Assembly (NCBI RefSeq): GCF_009749385.1
Contig: NZ_WBIN01000004.1
Coordinates: forward strand, 62,001-126,000
From: Agromyces allii
GTDB taxonomy: Bacteria; Actinomycetota; Actinomycetes; Actinomycetales; Microbacteriaceae
Reading direction: 5' to 3'
Length of the DNA stretch: 64,000 bases
Shown in pieces: positions 37,313-45,913 of the stretch. Under the pieces are notes generated by a model, which was given only the letters and a program-made list of their open reading frames with translations, was not told the DNA's origin and searched no databases. The translations under genes were made by a program, and so were the position numbers. Numbering within the stretch: position 1 is the first letter of the stretch; every line of letters starts with the position of its first letter.

Positions 37313-38146
37313 ATGACTGCCCTCGCCGTGTGTCTGGCCCTCTGCGCCGCGATCACCGCCGCCACCTGGATCCTCTCGGTCGTCACGAAGGAGTACTCCT
37401 GGGTCGATCGCATCTGGTCGATCGCCCCCGTGGCCTACGTCTGGGTCTTCGCCGTCTCGAGCGGGTTCGACGCGAGGCTCGTGCTCATGGCCGCGCTCGT
37501 GACGGCGTGGGGCGCGCGCCTGACGTTCAACTTCGCACGCAAGGGCGGCTACCGCCCCGGCGGCGAGGACTACCGGTGGTCGATCCTCAGGGGGCGGATG
37601 CCGCGGCTCGGGTTCGCGGCCTTCAACCTGTTCTTCATCTCGATCTACCAGAACGCGCTGATCCTGCTCATCACGCTGCCCGCCTCGACCGTCGCGGATG
37701 CGGGGGGCTCGCCGCTCGGCGTGTGGGACGCGGTGCTCGCGCTCGTGTTCCTGGCGTTCCTCGTCGGCGAGACGGTGGCCGACGAGCAGCAGTGGCGGTT
37801 CCACGCGTGGAAGGCGTCCGAGCGGGCCGCCGGGCGCACGCCGACCCCCGGGTTCCTGCAGTCGGGCCTCTTCGCCGTGTCGCGGCATCCGAACTTCTTC
37901 TTCGAACAGGCGCAGTGGTGGGTGTTCTACGGCTTCGCGATCGCGGCGACCGGCGTCTGGCTGCACTGGAGCATCGCCGGCGCGGTGCTGCTCACCCTGC
38001 TCTTCATCGGTTCGACGGTGTTCACCGAGTCGATCTCGCGGGGGCGCCACCCCGGCTATGACGCGTACCGGGCGCGGGTCTCGGCGATCGTGCCGTGGTT
38101 CCCTCGACCGGCGCGAGCCGAGGCATCCGTCGCCGTCGACCGCTGA
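37313..38146 (+). CDS. DUF1295 membrane protein (steroid-reductase-like)
   Basis: This 277-residue multi-pass membrane protein has EYSWVDRIWSIAPVAYVWVF, NFARKGGYRPGGEDYRW and the conserved GLFAVSRHPNFFFEQAQWW and GRHPGYDAYRARVSAIVPW of DUF1295 (3-oxo-5-alpha-steroid 4-dehydrogenase C-terminal-like). Family members are putative NAD(P)H-linked membrane reductases or methyltransferase-like proteins; the substrate is unknown. It starts at the ATG just after a near-consensus -10, divergent from the pgsA-like gene. Confidence 0.85.
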   Translation: MTALAVCLALCAAITAATWILSVVTKEYSWVDRIWSIAPVAYVWVFAVSSGFDARLVLMAALVTAWGARLTFNFARKGGYRPGGEDYRWSILRGRMPRLGFAAFNLFFISIYQNALILLITLPASTVADAGGSPLGVWDAVLALVFLAFLVGETVADEQQWRFHAWKASERAAGRTPTPGFLQSGLFAVSRHPNFFFEQAQWWVFYGFAIAATGVWLHWSIAGAVLLTLLFIGSTVFTESISRGRHPGYDAYRARVSAIVPWFPRPARAEASVAVDR

Positions 38147-38158
38147 TCTGCTCGGAGA

Positions 38159-38608
38159 TCAGAGTCGGGCGCGCAGGCCGGGCCAGGCCTCGGCGAACCG
38201 CGGATGCAGCGGCAGCGTGTCGACCTCGTCGATCGGCGTCCACGCGACCGTGATGGACTCGGGGTCGCCGATGAGCGGCTCGAACCGGCGTTCGGCCGTG
38301 GCGACGACCGTCGTGTACGACCAGTAGCCGAGGTCGAGCACGCTCGAGAACCGCACGGCGAGGGCGTCGGCCGGAACCCCGGCCTCCTCGCCCGCCTCGC
38401 GGAACGCGGCCTCGCGGGCGGTCTCGTGCTCGTGACGCGCGCCGCCCGGCATGCCCCAGGTGCCACCGAAATGGCTCCACTCGGCGCGGTGCTGGAGCAG
38501 GACCTCGCGGTCGGCGCTCACGACGAGCAGTCCGGCCGCGCCGAAGCGCCCCCAGTACCGTGCCCCGTCGGGACCCTCGACCCAGCCGTCGCCGCTCGCT
38601 CCGCTCAT
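38159..38608 (-). CDS. Nudix hydrolase
   Basis: This 149-residue protein has a complete Nudix box: G56, E62, then REAGEEAGV at 70-78. It cleaves a nucleoside diphosphate linked to some moiety. The N-terminal GARYWGRFGAAGLLVVSADR and HFGGTWGMPGG are common in actinobacterial Nudix proteins. The substrate cannot be told from sequence. It converges with the DUF1295 gene, 12 nt apart. Confidence 0.88.
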   Translation of the reverse strand: MSGASGDGWVEGPDGARYWGRFGAAGLLVVSADREVLLQHRAEWSHFGGTWGMPGGARHEHETAREAAFREAGEEAGVPADALAVRFSSVLDLGYWSYTTVVATAERRFEPLIGDPESITVAWTPIDEVDTLPLHPRFAEAWPGLRARL

Positions 38609-38709
38609 GCTTCAAGCATGGCCCACGGATGCCGCATGCGGCTCACTCCGTGACGCCCGGTGGCGGGCGGACCGGTGTCGGGCCGGGCGCGCGCTGCTTG
38701 CGGTGCCCC

Positions 38710-39222
38710 TCAGGAGTCGGCCTGCTCGAGCGGCGGCGCGATCGCTTCGGCGAGCAGGTCGAGGAAGCGGATGAGCACGCGCTGCTCGGCCGGGTCGAAC
38801 GACTCGGCGACGCGACGCATGCGCTCGTGCATGGGTCCGAGCGTGCGGTGCAGGCGTTCGTGGGCCTCCGGCAGGGCGCGGAGCGAGAGGATGCGGCGGT
38901 CGGTCGGGTGCGGTTCGCGCACGAGGTCGGCGCTCGCGACGAGTCTCGCGACGAGCTTGACCGTGGCTGCGGTCGTGATGCCGAGCTCGCGTGCGAGGCC
39001 CGCGCTCGTCGGCAGGCGGCCGGCGCGCTCCTCGGCGACGATCCACCTGAGGGCCGCCGCGTCCGTGTCGCCCATGTCCATGTCGACGCGCAGTCGGCGG
39101 CGCATCTCGGCTTCGGCTGCGCGGTGCCGGCGGACGGCCTCGAGCAGTGCCACCGTCTGGTCGTCTCCTTCGGCGTACCAGTAGCGTCCTGCACTCGAAC
39201 TTTCGATTGTTCCGTCGGCCAC
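38710..39222 (-). CDS. crtR: MarR-family carotenoid repressor (CrtR-like)
   Basis: This 170-residue winged-helix protein has AGLARELGITTAATVKLVARL as recognition region and the MarR wing REPHPTDRRILSLRAL. It is divergent from idi-crtE across 55 nt that contain an inverted repeat. In Corynebacterium glutamicum the MarR protein CrtR sits likewise beside the crt operon, represses it and is released by GGPP. The same role here is inferred from position and family. The start is GTG without a ribosome site. Confidence 0.82.
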   Translation of the reverse strand: MADGTIESSSAGRYWYAEGDDQTVALLEAVRRHRAAEAEMRRRLRVDMDMGDTDAAALRWIVAEERAGRLPTSAGLARELGITTAATVKLVARLVASADLVREPHPTDRRILSLRALPEAHERLHRTLGPMHERMRRVAESFDPAEQRVLIRFLDLLAEAIAPPLEQADS

Positions 39223-39228
39223 GCTGCA

Positions 39229-39234
39229 ATGGTA
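39229..39234 (-). promoter_or_regulatory. Leaderless-type -10 of crtR
   Basis: On the minus strand TACCAT is followed by TGCAGC and the GTG at 39222. Its -35 region falls within the inverted repeat at 39242-39264, so crtR may autoregulate. Confidence 0.55.
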
Positions 39235-39241
39235 ACGTCAG

Positions 39242-39264
39242 AATCACTAACTTGGTTAGCGATT
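39242..39264 (+). promoter_or_regulatory. Probable CrtR operator
   Basis: AATCACTAAC, 3 nt (TTG), then GTTAGCGATT: 10-bp arms with one mismatch. It lies 14 nt before the idi ATG and 20 nt upstream of crtR, in the only space where both promoters fit. Size and symmetry suit a MarR dimer. Confidence 0.7.
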
Positions 39265-39277
39265 CCGGGAGGCCTTC

Positions 39278-39820
39278 ATGACCATCGCAATCGACCTGAT
39301 CGACGATGACGTCGTCCTGCTCGACGATCTCGGCACGCCGATCGGCACCGCGCCGAAGACCGCGGCGCACGGCCCTGACACCGCACTGCACCTGGCCTTC
39401 TCGTGTCACGTGCTGAACGCCGACGGCGAGGTGCTCGTCACACGGCGAGCGCTCACGAAGCAGGCCTGGGCCGGCGTCTGGACGAACTCGTTCTGCGGGC
39501 ACCCGAAGCCGTCCGAGCCGCTCACGGCCGCCGTGCGACGACGGGCCGAGTTCGAGCTCGGCCTCGAGCTGGACTCCCTCGAACTCGCCCTGCCGACCTT
39601 CCGCTACCGGGCGGTCGATGCCGACGGCACGGTCGAGAACGAGATCTGCCCGGTCTACATCGCGACCGCCTCGGGCGAGCCCGACCCGAACCCGCGCGAG
39701 GTCGTCGAGTACCGCTGGGTGCGACCGGCCGACCTGCGACGCGCGATCGAGGCGGCGCCGTGGGCGTTCAGCCCCTGGCTCGGACTGCAGGCGGGCCGAC
39801 TGGAGCTCTATCGTGACTGA
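39278..39820 (+). CDS. idi: Isopentenyl-diphosphate delta-isomerase, type I
   Basis: Idi interconverts IPP and DMAPP and so primes the carotenoid pathway. The 180-residue Nudix-fold protein has active-site Cys73 in WTNSFCGHP and the catalytic Glu pair in VENEICPVY (Glu120, Glu122). The metal-binding ALHLAFSCHVLNADGEVLV is also present. The ATG has GGGAGG 6 nt upstream. It opens a seven-gene carotenoid operon and overlaps crtE by 8 nt. Confidence 0.96.
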   Translation: MTIAIDLIDDDVVLLDDLGTPIGTAPKTAAHGPDTALHLAFSCHVLNADGEVLVTRRALTKQAWAGVWTNSFCGHPKPSEPLTAAVRRRAEFELGLELDSLELALPTFRYRAVDADGTVENEICPVYIATASGEPDPNPREVVEYRWVRPADLRRAIEAAPWAFSPWLGLQAGRLELYRD

Positions 39821-40898
39821 CCTCGCCGCCGCCGAGGCCCGGAGCTCCGCGGGCGAGACCGCGGCGGACACCGACATCGAGCACGAGCTCGGCACGTTGT
39901 TCGCCGCCGCACGGCGCCGAGCCGGCGACCTCGACCCGCACTACGCGGCGCTCTGGCGGTCGCTCGCCCTGCAGAGCTCCGGCGGGAAGCGGATCAGGCC
40001 GCACCTCGTGCGTCTCGCCTACCGGGGACTCGGCGGCACCGATGCAGCGCTCGCGACGCGCGTCGCCGTCGCGTTCGAACTGCTCCACACGGCCTTCCTC
40101 ATCCACGACGACGTCATCGACCGCGACACGGTGCGGCGTGGCGACCCGAACATCTCGGCGCGCTTCGCGGCCCGCGCGATCCGCAACGGCACCGACGAGC
40201 GCACGAGCGAGATCTGGGGCGAGACTGCCGCCGTGCTCGCGGGCGACCTGGCGCTGAGCCTCGCGCACCGCGAGCTGGCGCTGCTCCCCGTCGAGGCCGA
40301 GCGCCGCGAACGGCTGCTCGACATCCTCGACCGCGCGGTGTTCGTCTCGGCCGCGGGCGAGCTCGCCGACGTCGTCAACGCCGGCGCGCCGGAGCCCACG
40401 AGCATGCCGCGCGTGCTCTCGACGCTCGAGCAGAAGACCGCGGTCTACTCGTTCGAGTGCCCGCTCGCCGCGGGCGCCGTGCTCGCCGGGGCGCCGGAGG
40501 CGTCGATCTCGGCGCTCGAGCGGTTCGGCCGGTTCATCGGCATCGCCTTCCAGATCACCGACGACGTGCTCGGCGTGTTCGGCGACCCCGCCGTCACCGG
40601 CAAGTCCGCGGCCTCCGACCTGCGCGAGGGAAAGCGCACGGCGCTCATCGCCCATGCGGCGACCACCGCGGAATGGCCCCGCATCGCTGCAGGACTCGGC
40701 GATCCCGCGCTCGACGACGCCGAGGCCGACGAACTCCGCGAGGCCCTCCGCGACTGCGGCGCGCTCGACACCGCGATGGCCCTCGCCGAGGAGCACGTCA
40801 CGCTCGCCCGGTACGAGCTCGACACGGCCGACCTGCCGGCCGAGCTCACGGCCGAGCTCGGCGCGATCGCCCGACGGGCCGTGGAGCGGGCGCGATGA
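39813..40898 (+). CDS. crtE: Geranylgeranyl diphosphate synthase CrtE
   Basis: CrtE makes C20 GGPP, the phytoene precursor and probable CrtR ligand. The 361-residue protein has SSGGKRIRPHLVRLAYRGL, the first Asp motif FLIHDDVIDRDTVRRGDPN and the second FQITDDVLGVFGDPAVTGK. The GTG at 39813 lies inside the idi end. It is distinct from the polyprenyl synthase at 17928-19040, to which it is a distant paralogue. Its stop overlaps crtB by 4 nt. Confidence 0.93.
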   Translation: MTDLAAAEARSSAGETAADTDIEHELGTLFAAARRRAGDLDPHYAALWRSLALQSSGGKRIRPHLVRLAYRGLGGTDAALATRVAVAFELLHTAFLIHDDVIDRDTVRRGDPNISARFAARAIRNGTDERTSEIWGETAAVLAGDLALSLAHRELALLPVEAERRERLLDILDRAVFVSAAGELADVVNAGAPEPTSMPRVLSTLEQKTAVYSFECPLAAGAVLAGAPEASISALERFGRFIGIAFQITDDVLGVFGDPAVTGKSAASDLREGKRTALIAHAATTAEWPRIAAGLGDPALDDAEADELREALRDCGALDTAMALAEEHVTLARYELDTADLPAELTAELGAIARRAVERAR

Positions 40899-41839
40899 GC
40901 CGCGCGACCGGCCCGGTGCAGGGCGCCGCCGCGCGGACGACGGCCGGATCCGAGCTGCTCGCACGCTACGACGACGCGGCCGTGGCGAGCGCGGCGACGG
41001 TGATCAGCCGGTACTCGACCTCGTTCGGCGCCGCGGCGCGACTGCTCGACGCCCCGGCGCGGCGCGGCATCCGCTCGATCTACGCCCTCGTGCGCGTCGC
41101 CGACGAACTCGTCGACGGCACCGCCGAGGCCGCGGGCCTCGCCCCGACCGAGCTGCGTCGCGTGCTCGACGAGCTCGAGGCCGAGACCGAGGTCGCGATG
41201 ATGCGCGGGTTCTCGACCAACCTGGTGGTGCACGCGTTCGCGACGACCGCGATCGCCGTCGGCATCGACCGCAGGCTGACGCGCCCGTTCTTCGCCTCGA
41301 TGCGCCGCGACCTCGACCCGAGCCCGATCCGCGCCGAGGAGGTCGGGCCGTACATCCACGGCTCGGCGGAGGTCGTCGGGCTCATGTGCCTCGACGTGTT
41401 CCTCGCCTGCGAGGCGGCGGCCGACCCCACGCTCGTGCCCGACCCCGACCGACGGCGACGCCTCGAGCACGGCGCGATCCACCTCGGCGCCGCGTTCCAG
41501 AAGATCAACTTCCTGCGCGACCTCGAGACCGACTGGCGCACGCTCGGCCGGAACTACTTCCCGTGGTGCGACCCCGAGGCCTTCACCGACGCCGACAAGA
41601 CCCGGATCCTCGACGACATCGACGAGGACCTCGCGATCGCGGGGCGGTCGATCCCCGAGCTCCCCCGCCGGGCCCGCGGTGCGGTGCTCTCGGCGCACGG
41701 CCTGTTCGCCGGGCTCGCGGCGCGCTGCCGGGCGACGCCGGCCGAGCAGCTCATGACCACGCGCATCCGCGTTCCGGATGCCGCGAAGCTCGCGATCGTC
41801 GCACGCTCGATGCTCGCGGCGGCGGGAGGACACCGATGA
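40895..41839 (+). CDS. crtB: Phytoene synthase CrtB
   Basis: CrtB condenses two GGPP to phytoene. The 314-residue squalene/phytoene synthase has the first Asp-rich region YALVRVADELVDG, FFASMRRDLDPS, YIHGSAEVVGLMCLDVF and the second Asp region FQKINFLRDLETDWRTLGR. The ATG is fixed by the ATGA overlap with crtE. GGATGCCGCG occurs near its 3' end as codons for a PDAA stretch. Confidence 0.95.
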   Translation: MSRATGPVQGAAARTTAGSELLARYDDAAVASAATVISRYSTSFGAAARLLDAPARRGIRSIYALVRVADELVDGTAEAAGLAPTELRRVLDELEAETEVAMMRGFSTNLVVHAFATTAIAVGIDRRLTRPFFASMRRDLDPSPIRAEEVGPYIHGSAEVVGLMCLDVFLACEAAADPTLVPDPDRRRRLEHGAIHLGAAFQKINFLRDLETDWRTLGRNYFPWCDPEAFTDADKTRILDDIDEDLAIAGRSIPELPRRARGAVLSAHGLFAGLAARCRATPAEQLMTTRIRVPDAAKLAIVARSMLAAAGGHR

Positions 41840-43470
41840 TCGACGGTTCGGAGCGGATCGCGGTGATCGGCGGCGGCATCGCCGGACTCGCGACGGCCGC
41901 CCTGCTCGCGCGCGACGGGCACCGGGTCACCCTGCTCGAGGCCTCCCCCGTGGTCGGCGGGCGCGCCGGCACCTGGAGCCGCGACGGCTTCCGGTTCGAC
42001 ACGGGTCCGTCGTGGTACCTCATGCCCGAGGTGTTCGAGCACTTCTTCCGCCTGTTCGGCACGAGCGCCGAACAGCAGCTGACCCTCACGAAGCTCGACC
42101 CCGGCTATCGCGTGTACGCCGACGGATACGACTCGGCCATCGACATCCGTGCGACGAGGGCCGAGAACGTCGCGCTGTTCGAGTCGGTCGAGCCGGGCGC
42201 CGGCGCGGCGCTCGAGCGCTACCTCGACTCCGCGGCGTCGACGTACGACATCGCCCGCCGCCGTTTCCTGTACACGAACTTCGACGGCGTCCGCGGCATG
42301 CTCGCCCCGGAGGTGCTGCGCGGCGGTGCGCGACTCGCAGGGCTGCTGACGACGCCGCTCGAGCGGTTCGCCGCCCGCGCGGTGCACGACCGCCGTCTGC
42401 AGCAGGTCCTCGGCTACCCCGCCGTGTTCCTCGGGTCGTCTCCGTCGATGACGCCAGCGATGTACCACCTCATGAGCCACATGGACCTCGAACAGGGCGT
42501 GTTCTACCCCCAGGGCGGCTTCTCGCGGCTCATCGAGGCGATCGCGGCCATCGCAGCCGATGCCGGCGTGGAGATCGTGTGCAACGCCCGCGTCGAGCAG
42601 ATCGAGATCACGGGCGATGCCGAGCCGTCGGTCACGGGCGTGCGCTTCCGCGAGGCCTCGGGTGCGGTGCGACGGGTTCCCGCGCACCGGGTCGTGTCGG
42701 CGGCCGACCTGCACCACACCGAGACCGAGCTGCTGCCGGCTCACGCGCGCACCTACCCCGAGCGCTGGTGGGAGCGGCGCACCTCCGGGCCGGGGGCCGT
42801 GCTCGCCATGCTCGGCGTGCGCGGCGAGGTGCCGGGGCTCGCGCACCACACGCTGTTCTTCACCGAGGACTGGCGCGAGAACTTCGGCCGCATCTTCGGC
42901 GCGAACCCGTCGGTGCCCGACCCCGCGTCGTTCTACGTCTGCATGCCCAGTGCCACGGATGCCTCGGTCGCCCCGCCCGGCGACACGAACCTGTTCGTGC
43001 TGGTGCCGGTGCCCGCCGACGTCTCGATCGGCCGCGGCGGCGAGGACGGCCGCGGCGACCGGCTCGTCGAGGCCGCAGCCGACCGGGCGATCGCCCGCAT
43101 CGCGGAGGTCGCGGGCGCTCCCGATCTGGCGTCGCGCATCGTCGTGCGCCGCACCGTCGGTCCCGCCGACTTCGCGGGCGAGCTGAACTCGTGGCGCGGC
43201 GGTGCTCTCGGCCCCGCCCACACCCTGCGGCAGAGCGCGTTCCTGCGCGGGTCGAACCGATCCCGCAGGGTGCGTGGGCTGCTCTACGCCGGCGGGTCGA
43301 GCGTGCCGGGTGTCGGGCTGCCGATGTGCCTGATCAGCGCCGAGAACGTCGTGAAGCGCGTGCGCGGCGACCGGTCGAGCGGCCCGCTCGCCGAGCCGGA
43401 GGCGAGTGCGCCCGCGACGCGTGCCGTCCCGTCCGCGCCCGCCCGCTCGAAGACGAGGGTGCCGCGGTGA
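41836..43470 (+). CDS. crtI: Phytoene desaturase CrtI
   Basis: CrtI is an FAD enzyme that desaturates phytoene stepwise to lycopene. The 544-residue protein has the dinucleotide fold IAVIGGGIAGLATAALLARD (8-27), GGRAGTWSRDGFRFDTGPSW, a central QGGFSRLIEAIAAIA and the C-terminal FAD site YAGGSSVPGVGLPMCLISAE. About 30 poorly conserved residues trail after it. It overlaps crtB and crtYe by 4 nt each. Confidence 0.96.
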   Translation: MIDGSERIAVIGGGIAGLATAALLARDGHRVTLLEASPVVGGRAGTWSRDGFRFDTGPSWYLMPEVFEHFFRLFGTSAEQQLTLTKLDPGYRVYADGYDSAIDIRATRAENVALFESVEPGAGAALERYLDSAASTYDIARRRFLYTNFDGVRGMLAPEVLRGGARLAGLLTTPLERFAARAVHDRRLQQVLGYPAVFLGSSPSMTPAMYHLMSHMDLEQGVFYPQGGFSRLIEAIAAIAADAGVEIVCNARVEQIEITGDAEPSVTGVRFREASGAVRRVPAHRVVSAADLHHTETELLPAHARTYPERWWERRTSGPGAVLAMLGVRGEVPGLAHHTLFFTEDWRENFGRIFGANPSVPDPASFYVCMPSATDASVAPPGDTNLFVLVPVPADVSIGRGGEDGRGDRLVEAAADRAIARIAEVAGAPDLASRIVVRRTVGPADFAGELNSWRGGALGPAHTLRQSAFLRGSNRSRRVRGLLYAGGSSVPGVGLPMCLISAENVVKRVRGDRSSGPLAEPEASAPATRAVPSAPARSKTRVPR

Positions 43471-43892
43471 CCGGATTCGTCTACCTCGCGGCGCTCCTGG
43501 CGTCGATCGGCGCGATGGCGCTCATCGACGCGCGATGGCGGGTGGCGTTCTGGCGCCATCCGGCGGCGGCGGCCATCGCGGTCGGCACGGGCACGGCCCT
43601 GCTGCTCGTGTGGGACCTCGTGGGCATCGGATTCGGGGTGTTCTTCCGCGGCGACTCGGTCTGGGCGACCGGGGTGCTGCTCGCGCCCGAGCTGCCGGTC
43701 GAGGAGCCCGTGTTCCTCGCGTTCCTCTGCTACCTCGCGCTGGTGGTCGTGCTCGGCGCCGAGCGCCTGCTCGCCGTTCGGCACCGGGCCGCGCGCCCGG
43801 TCGAGACCCCGGTGCGCGACGGGTCATCGCCCACGGCCGATGCCACCGCCACCGATCCTGGGGCGGATGCCGCGAGGGAGGCCCGCGCATGA
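43467..43892 (+). CDS. crtYe: C50 carotenoid epsilon-cyclase subunit CrtYe
   Basis: Heterodimeric cyclases of CrtYe and CrtYf close the ends of the C50 carotenoid. This 141-residue protein has three membrane segments and the lycopene-cyclase-domain motif LPVEEPVFLAFLCYLALVV. The C-terminal third is an Ala/Thr/Asp-rich tail of no known role. The GTG is set by a GTGA overlap with crtI. Ring type (epsilon or gamma) cannot be told from sequence. Confidence 0.88.
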   Translation: MTGFVYLAALLASIGAMALIDARWRVAFWRHPAAAAIAVGTGTALLLVWDLVGIGFGVFFRGDSVWATGVLLAPELPVEEPVFLAFLCYLALVVVLGAERLLAVRHRAARPVETPVRDGSSPTADATATDPGADAAREARA

Positions 43893-44245
43893 CCTACCTG
43901 CTGATCTGCGTGCCGTTCCTGCTGGTCTCCGCGCTCGTCGCCGCGGTGGCGTGGCGGAGGATCGCGCCGGGAGCGCGAGCCCGACGCGTGGTCGCCCTCG
44001 CCGTCGGCGCCGGCATCCTGCTGGTCCTGACCGCCGTGTTCGACACCGTGATGATCGCGGCCGGCCTGTTCGGCTACGCCGAGGGCACGAGACTGGGCGC
44101 GACGATCGGTCTCGCTCCGATCGAGGACTTCGCGTACCCGATCGCCGCGGTGCTGCTCGTGCCCGCCGTGTGGACGATCGCGACCACGCGACGCCGCGCG
44201 GTCGGCGAGCCGGCCGATGACGAGTCGGCGGGGGCCGCCTCGTGA
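43889..44245 (+). CDS. crtYf: C50 carotenoid epsilon-cyclase subunit CrtYf
   Basis: This is the second, 118-residue cyclase subunit. It has three hydrophobic segments and the motif LAPIEDFAYPIAAVLLVPAV, matching the PxE(E/D) signature of its partner. The ATG overlaps the crtYe stop (ATGA). The short C-terminus is acidic. Both subunits are needed in characterised C50 pathways. Confidence 0.87.
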   Translation: MTYLLICVPFLLVSALVAAVAWRRIAPGARARRVVALAVGAGILLVLTAVFDTVMIAAGLFGYAEGTRLGATIGLAPIEDFAYPIAAVLLVPAVWTIATTRRRAVGEPADDESAGAAS

Positions 44246-45144
44246 CCGCGGTGCCGGCCGCGCCGGCGCAGTCTCGAGCGGTGCAGGTGCTCCTGTCGTC
44301 GCGCCCCATCAGCTGGATCAACACCGCGTTCCCGTTCGCCGCCTCGTACCTGCTGACGACCGGTCGGGTGGACGTCGTGCTCGTCGTCGGCACGCTCTTC
44401 TTCCTCGTGCCGTACAACCTGCTCATGTACGGCGTGAACGACGTCTTCGACTACGAGTCCGACCTGCGGAATCCGCGCAAGGGCGGTGCCGAGGGTGCGC
44501 TGCTCGACCCGTCGCTGCATCGCACGGTCGTCTGGGCCGGCGTGGTCACCGCGGCCCCGTGCCTCGTGGTGATGCTCTGGTCGGCCGGCACGGGGCATCC
44601 GTGGTCCTGGATCGTGCTCGCCGCGAGCCTGTTCGCAGTGTTCGCCTACTCGGTGCCCGGGCTGCGGTTCAAGGAGCGCCCGGTGCTCGACTCGATCACC
44701 TCGAGCTTCCACTTCGTGAGTCCGGCGCTCTACGGTCTCGCCGTCGCCGGAGCAGCGGCGACCCCGCAGCTCGCGGCACTGCTCGTGGCCTTCTTCTGCT
44801 GGGGCATGGCGAGCCACGCCTTCGGCGCCGTGCAGGACGTCGTGCCCGACCGGGAGGCCGGCATCGCGTCGATCGCCACGGCGTTCGGCGCCAGGGCGGT
44901 CGTGCGCCTCGCGCTCGGGCTCTGGGCGCTCGCCGGTCTGCTCATGCTCGCGACCGAGTGGCCGGGGCCGCTGGCAGCCCTGCTCGTGGTGCCGTACCTC
45001 GTGGTCGTGTGGCCGTTCCGGTCGATCGACGACGCCCACTCGGGCGAGGCGAACCGCGGTTGGCGGCACTTCATCGCCCTGAACTACGCGGTCGGGTTCC
45101 TCGTGACCATGCTGCTGATCTGGTGGGCCGCGGTTCGCGCATAG
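44242..45144 (+). CDS. crtEb: Lycopene elongase CrtEb (UbiA prenyltransferase)
   Basis: CrtEb adds two C5 prenyl units to lycopene, giving the C50 skeleton (flavuxanthin-type). The 300-residue UbiA-family protein has the first Asp motif YGVNDVFDYESDLRNPRKGG and the second VQDVVPDREAGIASIATAFG, with about eight membrane segments. The GTG overlaps crtYf by 4 nt. It is the last gene of the operon; no glycosyltransferase follows, so any glycosylation gene lies elsewhere. Confidence 0.92.
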   Translation: MTAVPAAPAQSRAVQVLLSSRPISWINTAFPFAASYLLTTGRVDVVLVVGTLFFLVPYNLLMYGVNDVFDYESDLRNPRKGGAEGALLDPSLHRTVVWAGVVTAAPCLVVMLWSAGTGHPWSWIVLAASLFAVFAYSVPGLRFKERPVLDSITSSFHFVSPALYGLAVAGAAATPQLAALLVAFFCWGMASHAFGAVQDVVPDREAGIASIATAFGARAVVRLALGLWALAGLLMLATEWPGPLAALLVVPYLVVVWPFRSIDDAHSGEANRGWRHFIALNYAVGFLVTMLLIWWAAVRA

Positions 45145-45160
45145 GCGTTCGGCGCGCGCG

Positions 45161-45166
45161 TAGGCT
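45161..45166 (+). promoter_or_regulatory. Leaderless-type -10 of the S4-domain gene
   Basis: TAGGCT is followed by TGCCGC and the ATG at 45173. It lies in the 28-nt gap after crtEb, so this gene has its own promoter. Confidence 0.55.
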
Positions 45167-45172
45167 TGCCGC

Positions 45173-45559
45173 ATGCCGACGCCGACCTCCGACTCCCCCG
45201 TGCGCATCGACGCATGGCTGTGGGCCGTGCGGCAGTACAAGACGCGCTCTGCGGCGACCGCCGCCTGCCGCGCAGGCCATGTGCGCGTGAACGGCGAACG
45301 GGCGAAGGCCGCCCAGTCGGTCCGCCCCGGCGACGAGGTGCGGGTCAGGGTCGACGGCTTCGATCGTCAGCTCGTCGTGCGTGCGACGCTCGTGAAGCGC
45401 GTCTCGGCGACCATCGCCGCGACCGCCGTCGAGGACCGCACGCCTCCCCCGCCGCCGCGGGAGTCCGTGGCGATCCTGCCCGTCCGCGAACGCGGTGCCG
45501 GGCGTCCGACGAAACGCGAGCGACGAGACCTCGAGAAGCTCCGCGGGAGGGAAGCCTGA
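45173..45559 (+). CDS. hslR: S4-domain RNA-binding protein (Hsp15-like)
   Basis: This 128-residue protein has an S4 domain in VRIDAWLWAVRQYKTRSAAT and GHVRVNGERAKAAQSVRPGDEV. A basic C-terminus (GRPTKRERRDLEKLRGREA) follows. Hsp15 binds stalled 50S-nascent-chain complexes and helps recycle them; by homology this is the likely role. Its stop overlaps the next start by one base (TGATG). Confidence 0.88.
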   Translation: MPTPTSDSPVRIDAWLWAVRQYKTRSAATAACRAGHVRVNGERAKAAQSVRPGDEVRVRVDGFDRQLVVRATLVKRVSATIAATAVEDRTPPPPPRESVAILPVRERGAGRPTKRERRDLEKLRGREA

Positions 45560-45852
45560 TGCGCAAGGAGTTCACCCACGAACCCGACGCCGACCGGTAC
45601 GTGCTCCGCCTCGACGACGAGATCGCGAGCGTGCTCGACTACCGGGTGCTCGGCGACGCGATCGCGATGACGCGGGCGTTCACGAATCCACGCCATCGGG
45701 GTTCGGGGTTCGCGGGCGAACTCGTGGCCTACGCCGTCGACGACGTCGAGGCGACATCCGCCCGCCATGTGGTGCCGAGCTGCTGGTACGTGGCCGAGTG
45801 GTTCGACCGGCACCCCGAGCGCGCGGCACTGCTCCGCCCGCGCTCGACCTGA
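45559..45852 (+). CDS. Small GNAT-like acetyltransferase (YjdJ/GTNAT type)
   Basis: This 97-residue protein reads FTHEPDADRYVLRLDDEIAS, then TRAFTNPRHRGSGFAGELVA and VVPSCWYVAEWFDRHPERAAL. The RGSGFAGELV segment matches the acetyl-CoA-binding loop, and the C-terminal Cys-Trp-Tyr region matches small N-acetyltransferases of the Acetyltransf_CG group. The substrate is unknown. It is coupled to the S4-domain gene. Confidence 0.85.
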   Translation: MRKEFTHEPDADRYVLRLDDEIASVLDYRVLGDAIAMTRAFTNPRHRGSGFAGELVAYAVDDVEATSARHVVPSCWYVAEWFDRHPERAALLRPRST

Positions 45853-45913
45853 GCGGTCGAGCGTCGAGCGGAGCAGTATCAGGCGCGAGCGCGAGTGCGC
45901 GATCGGGTGCGGA

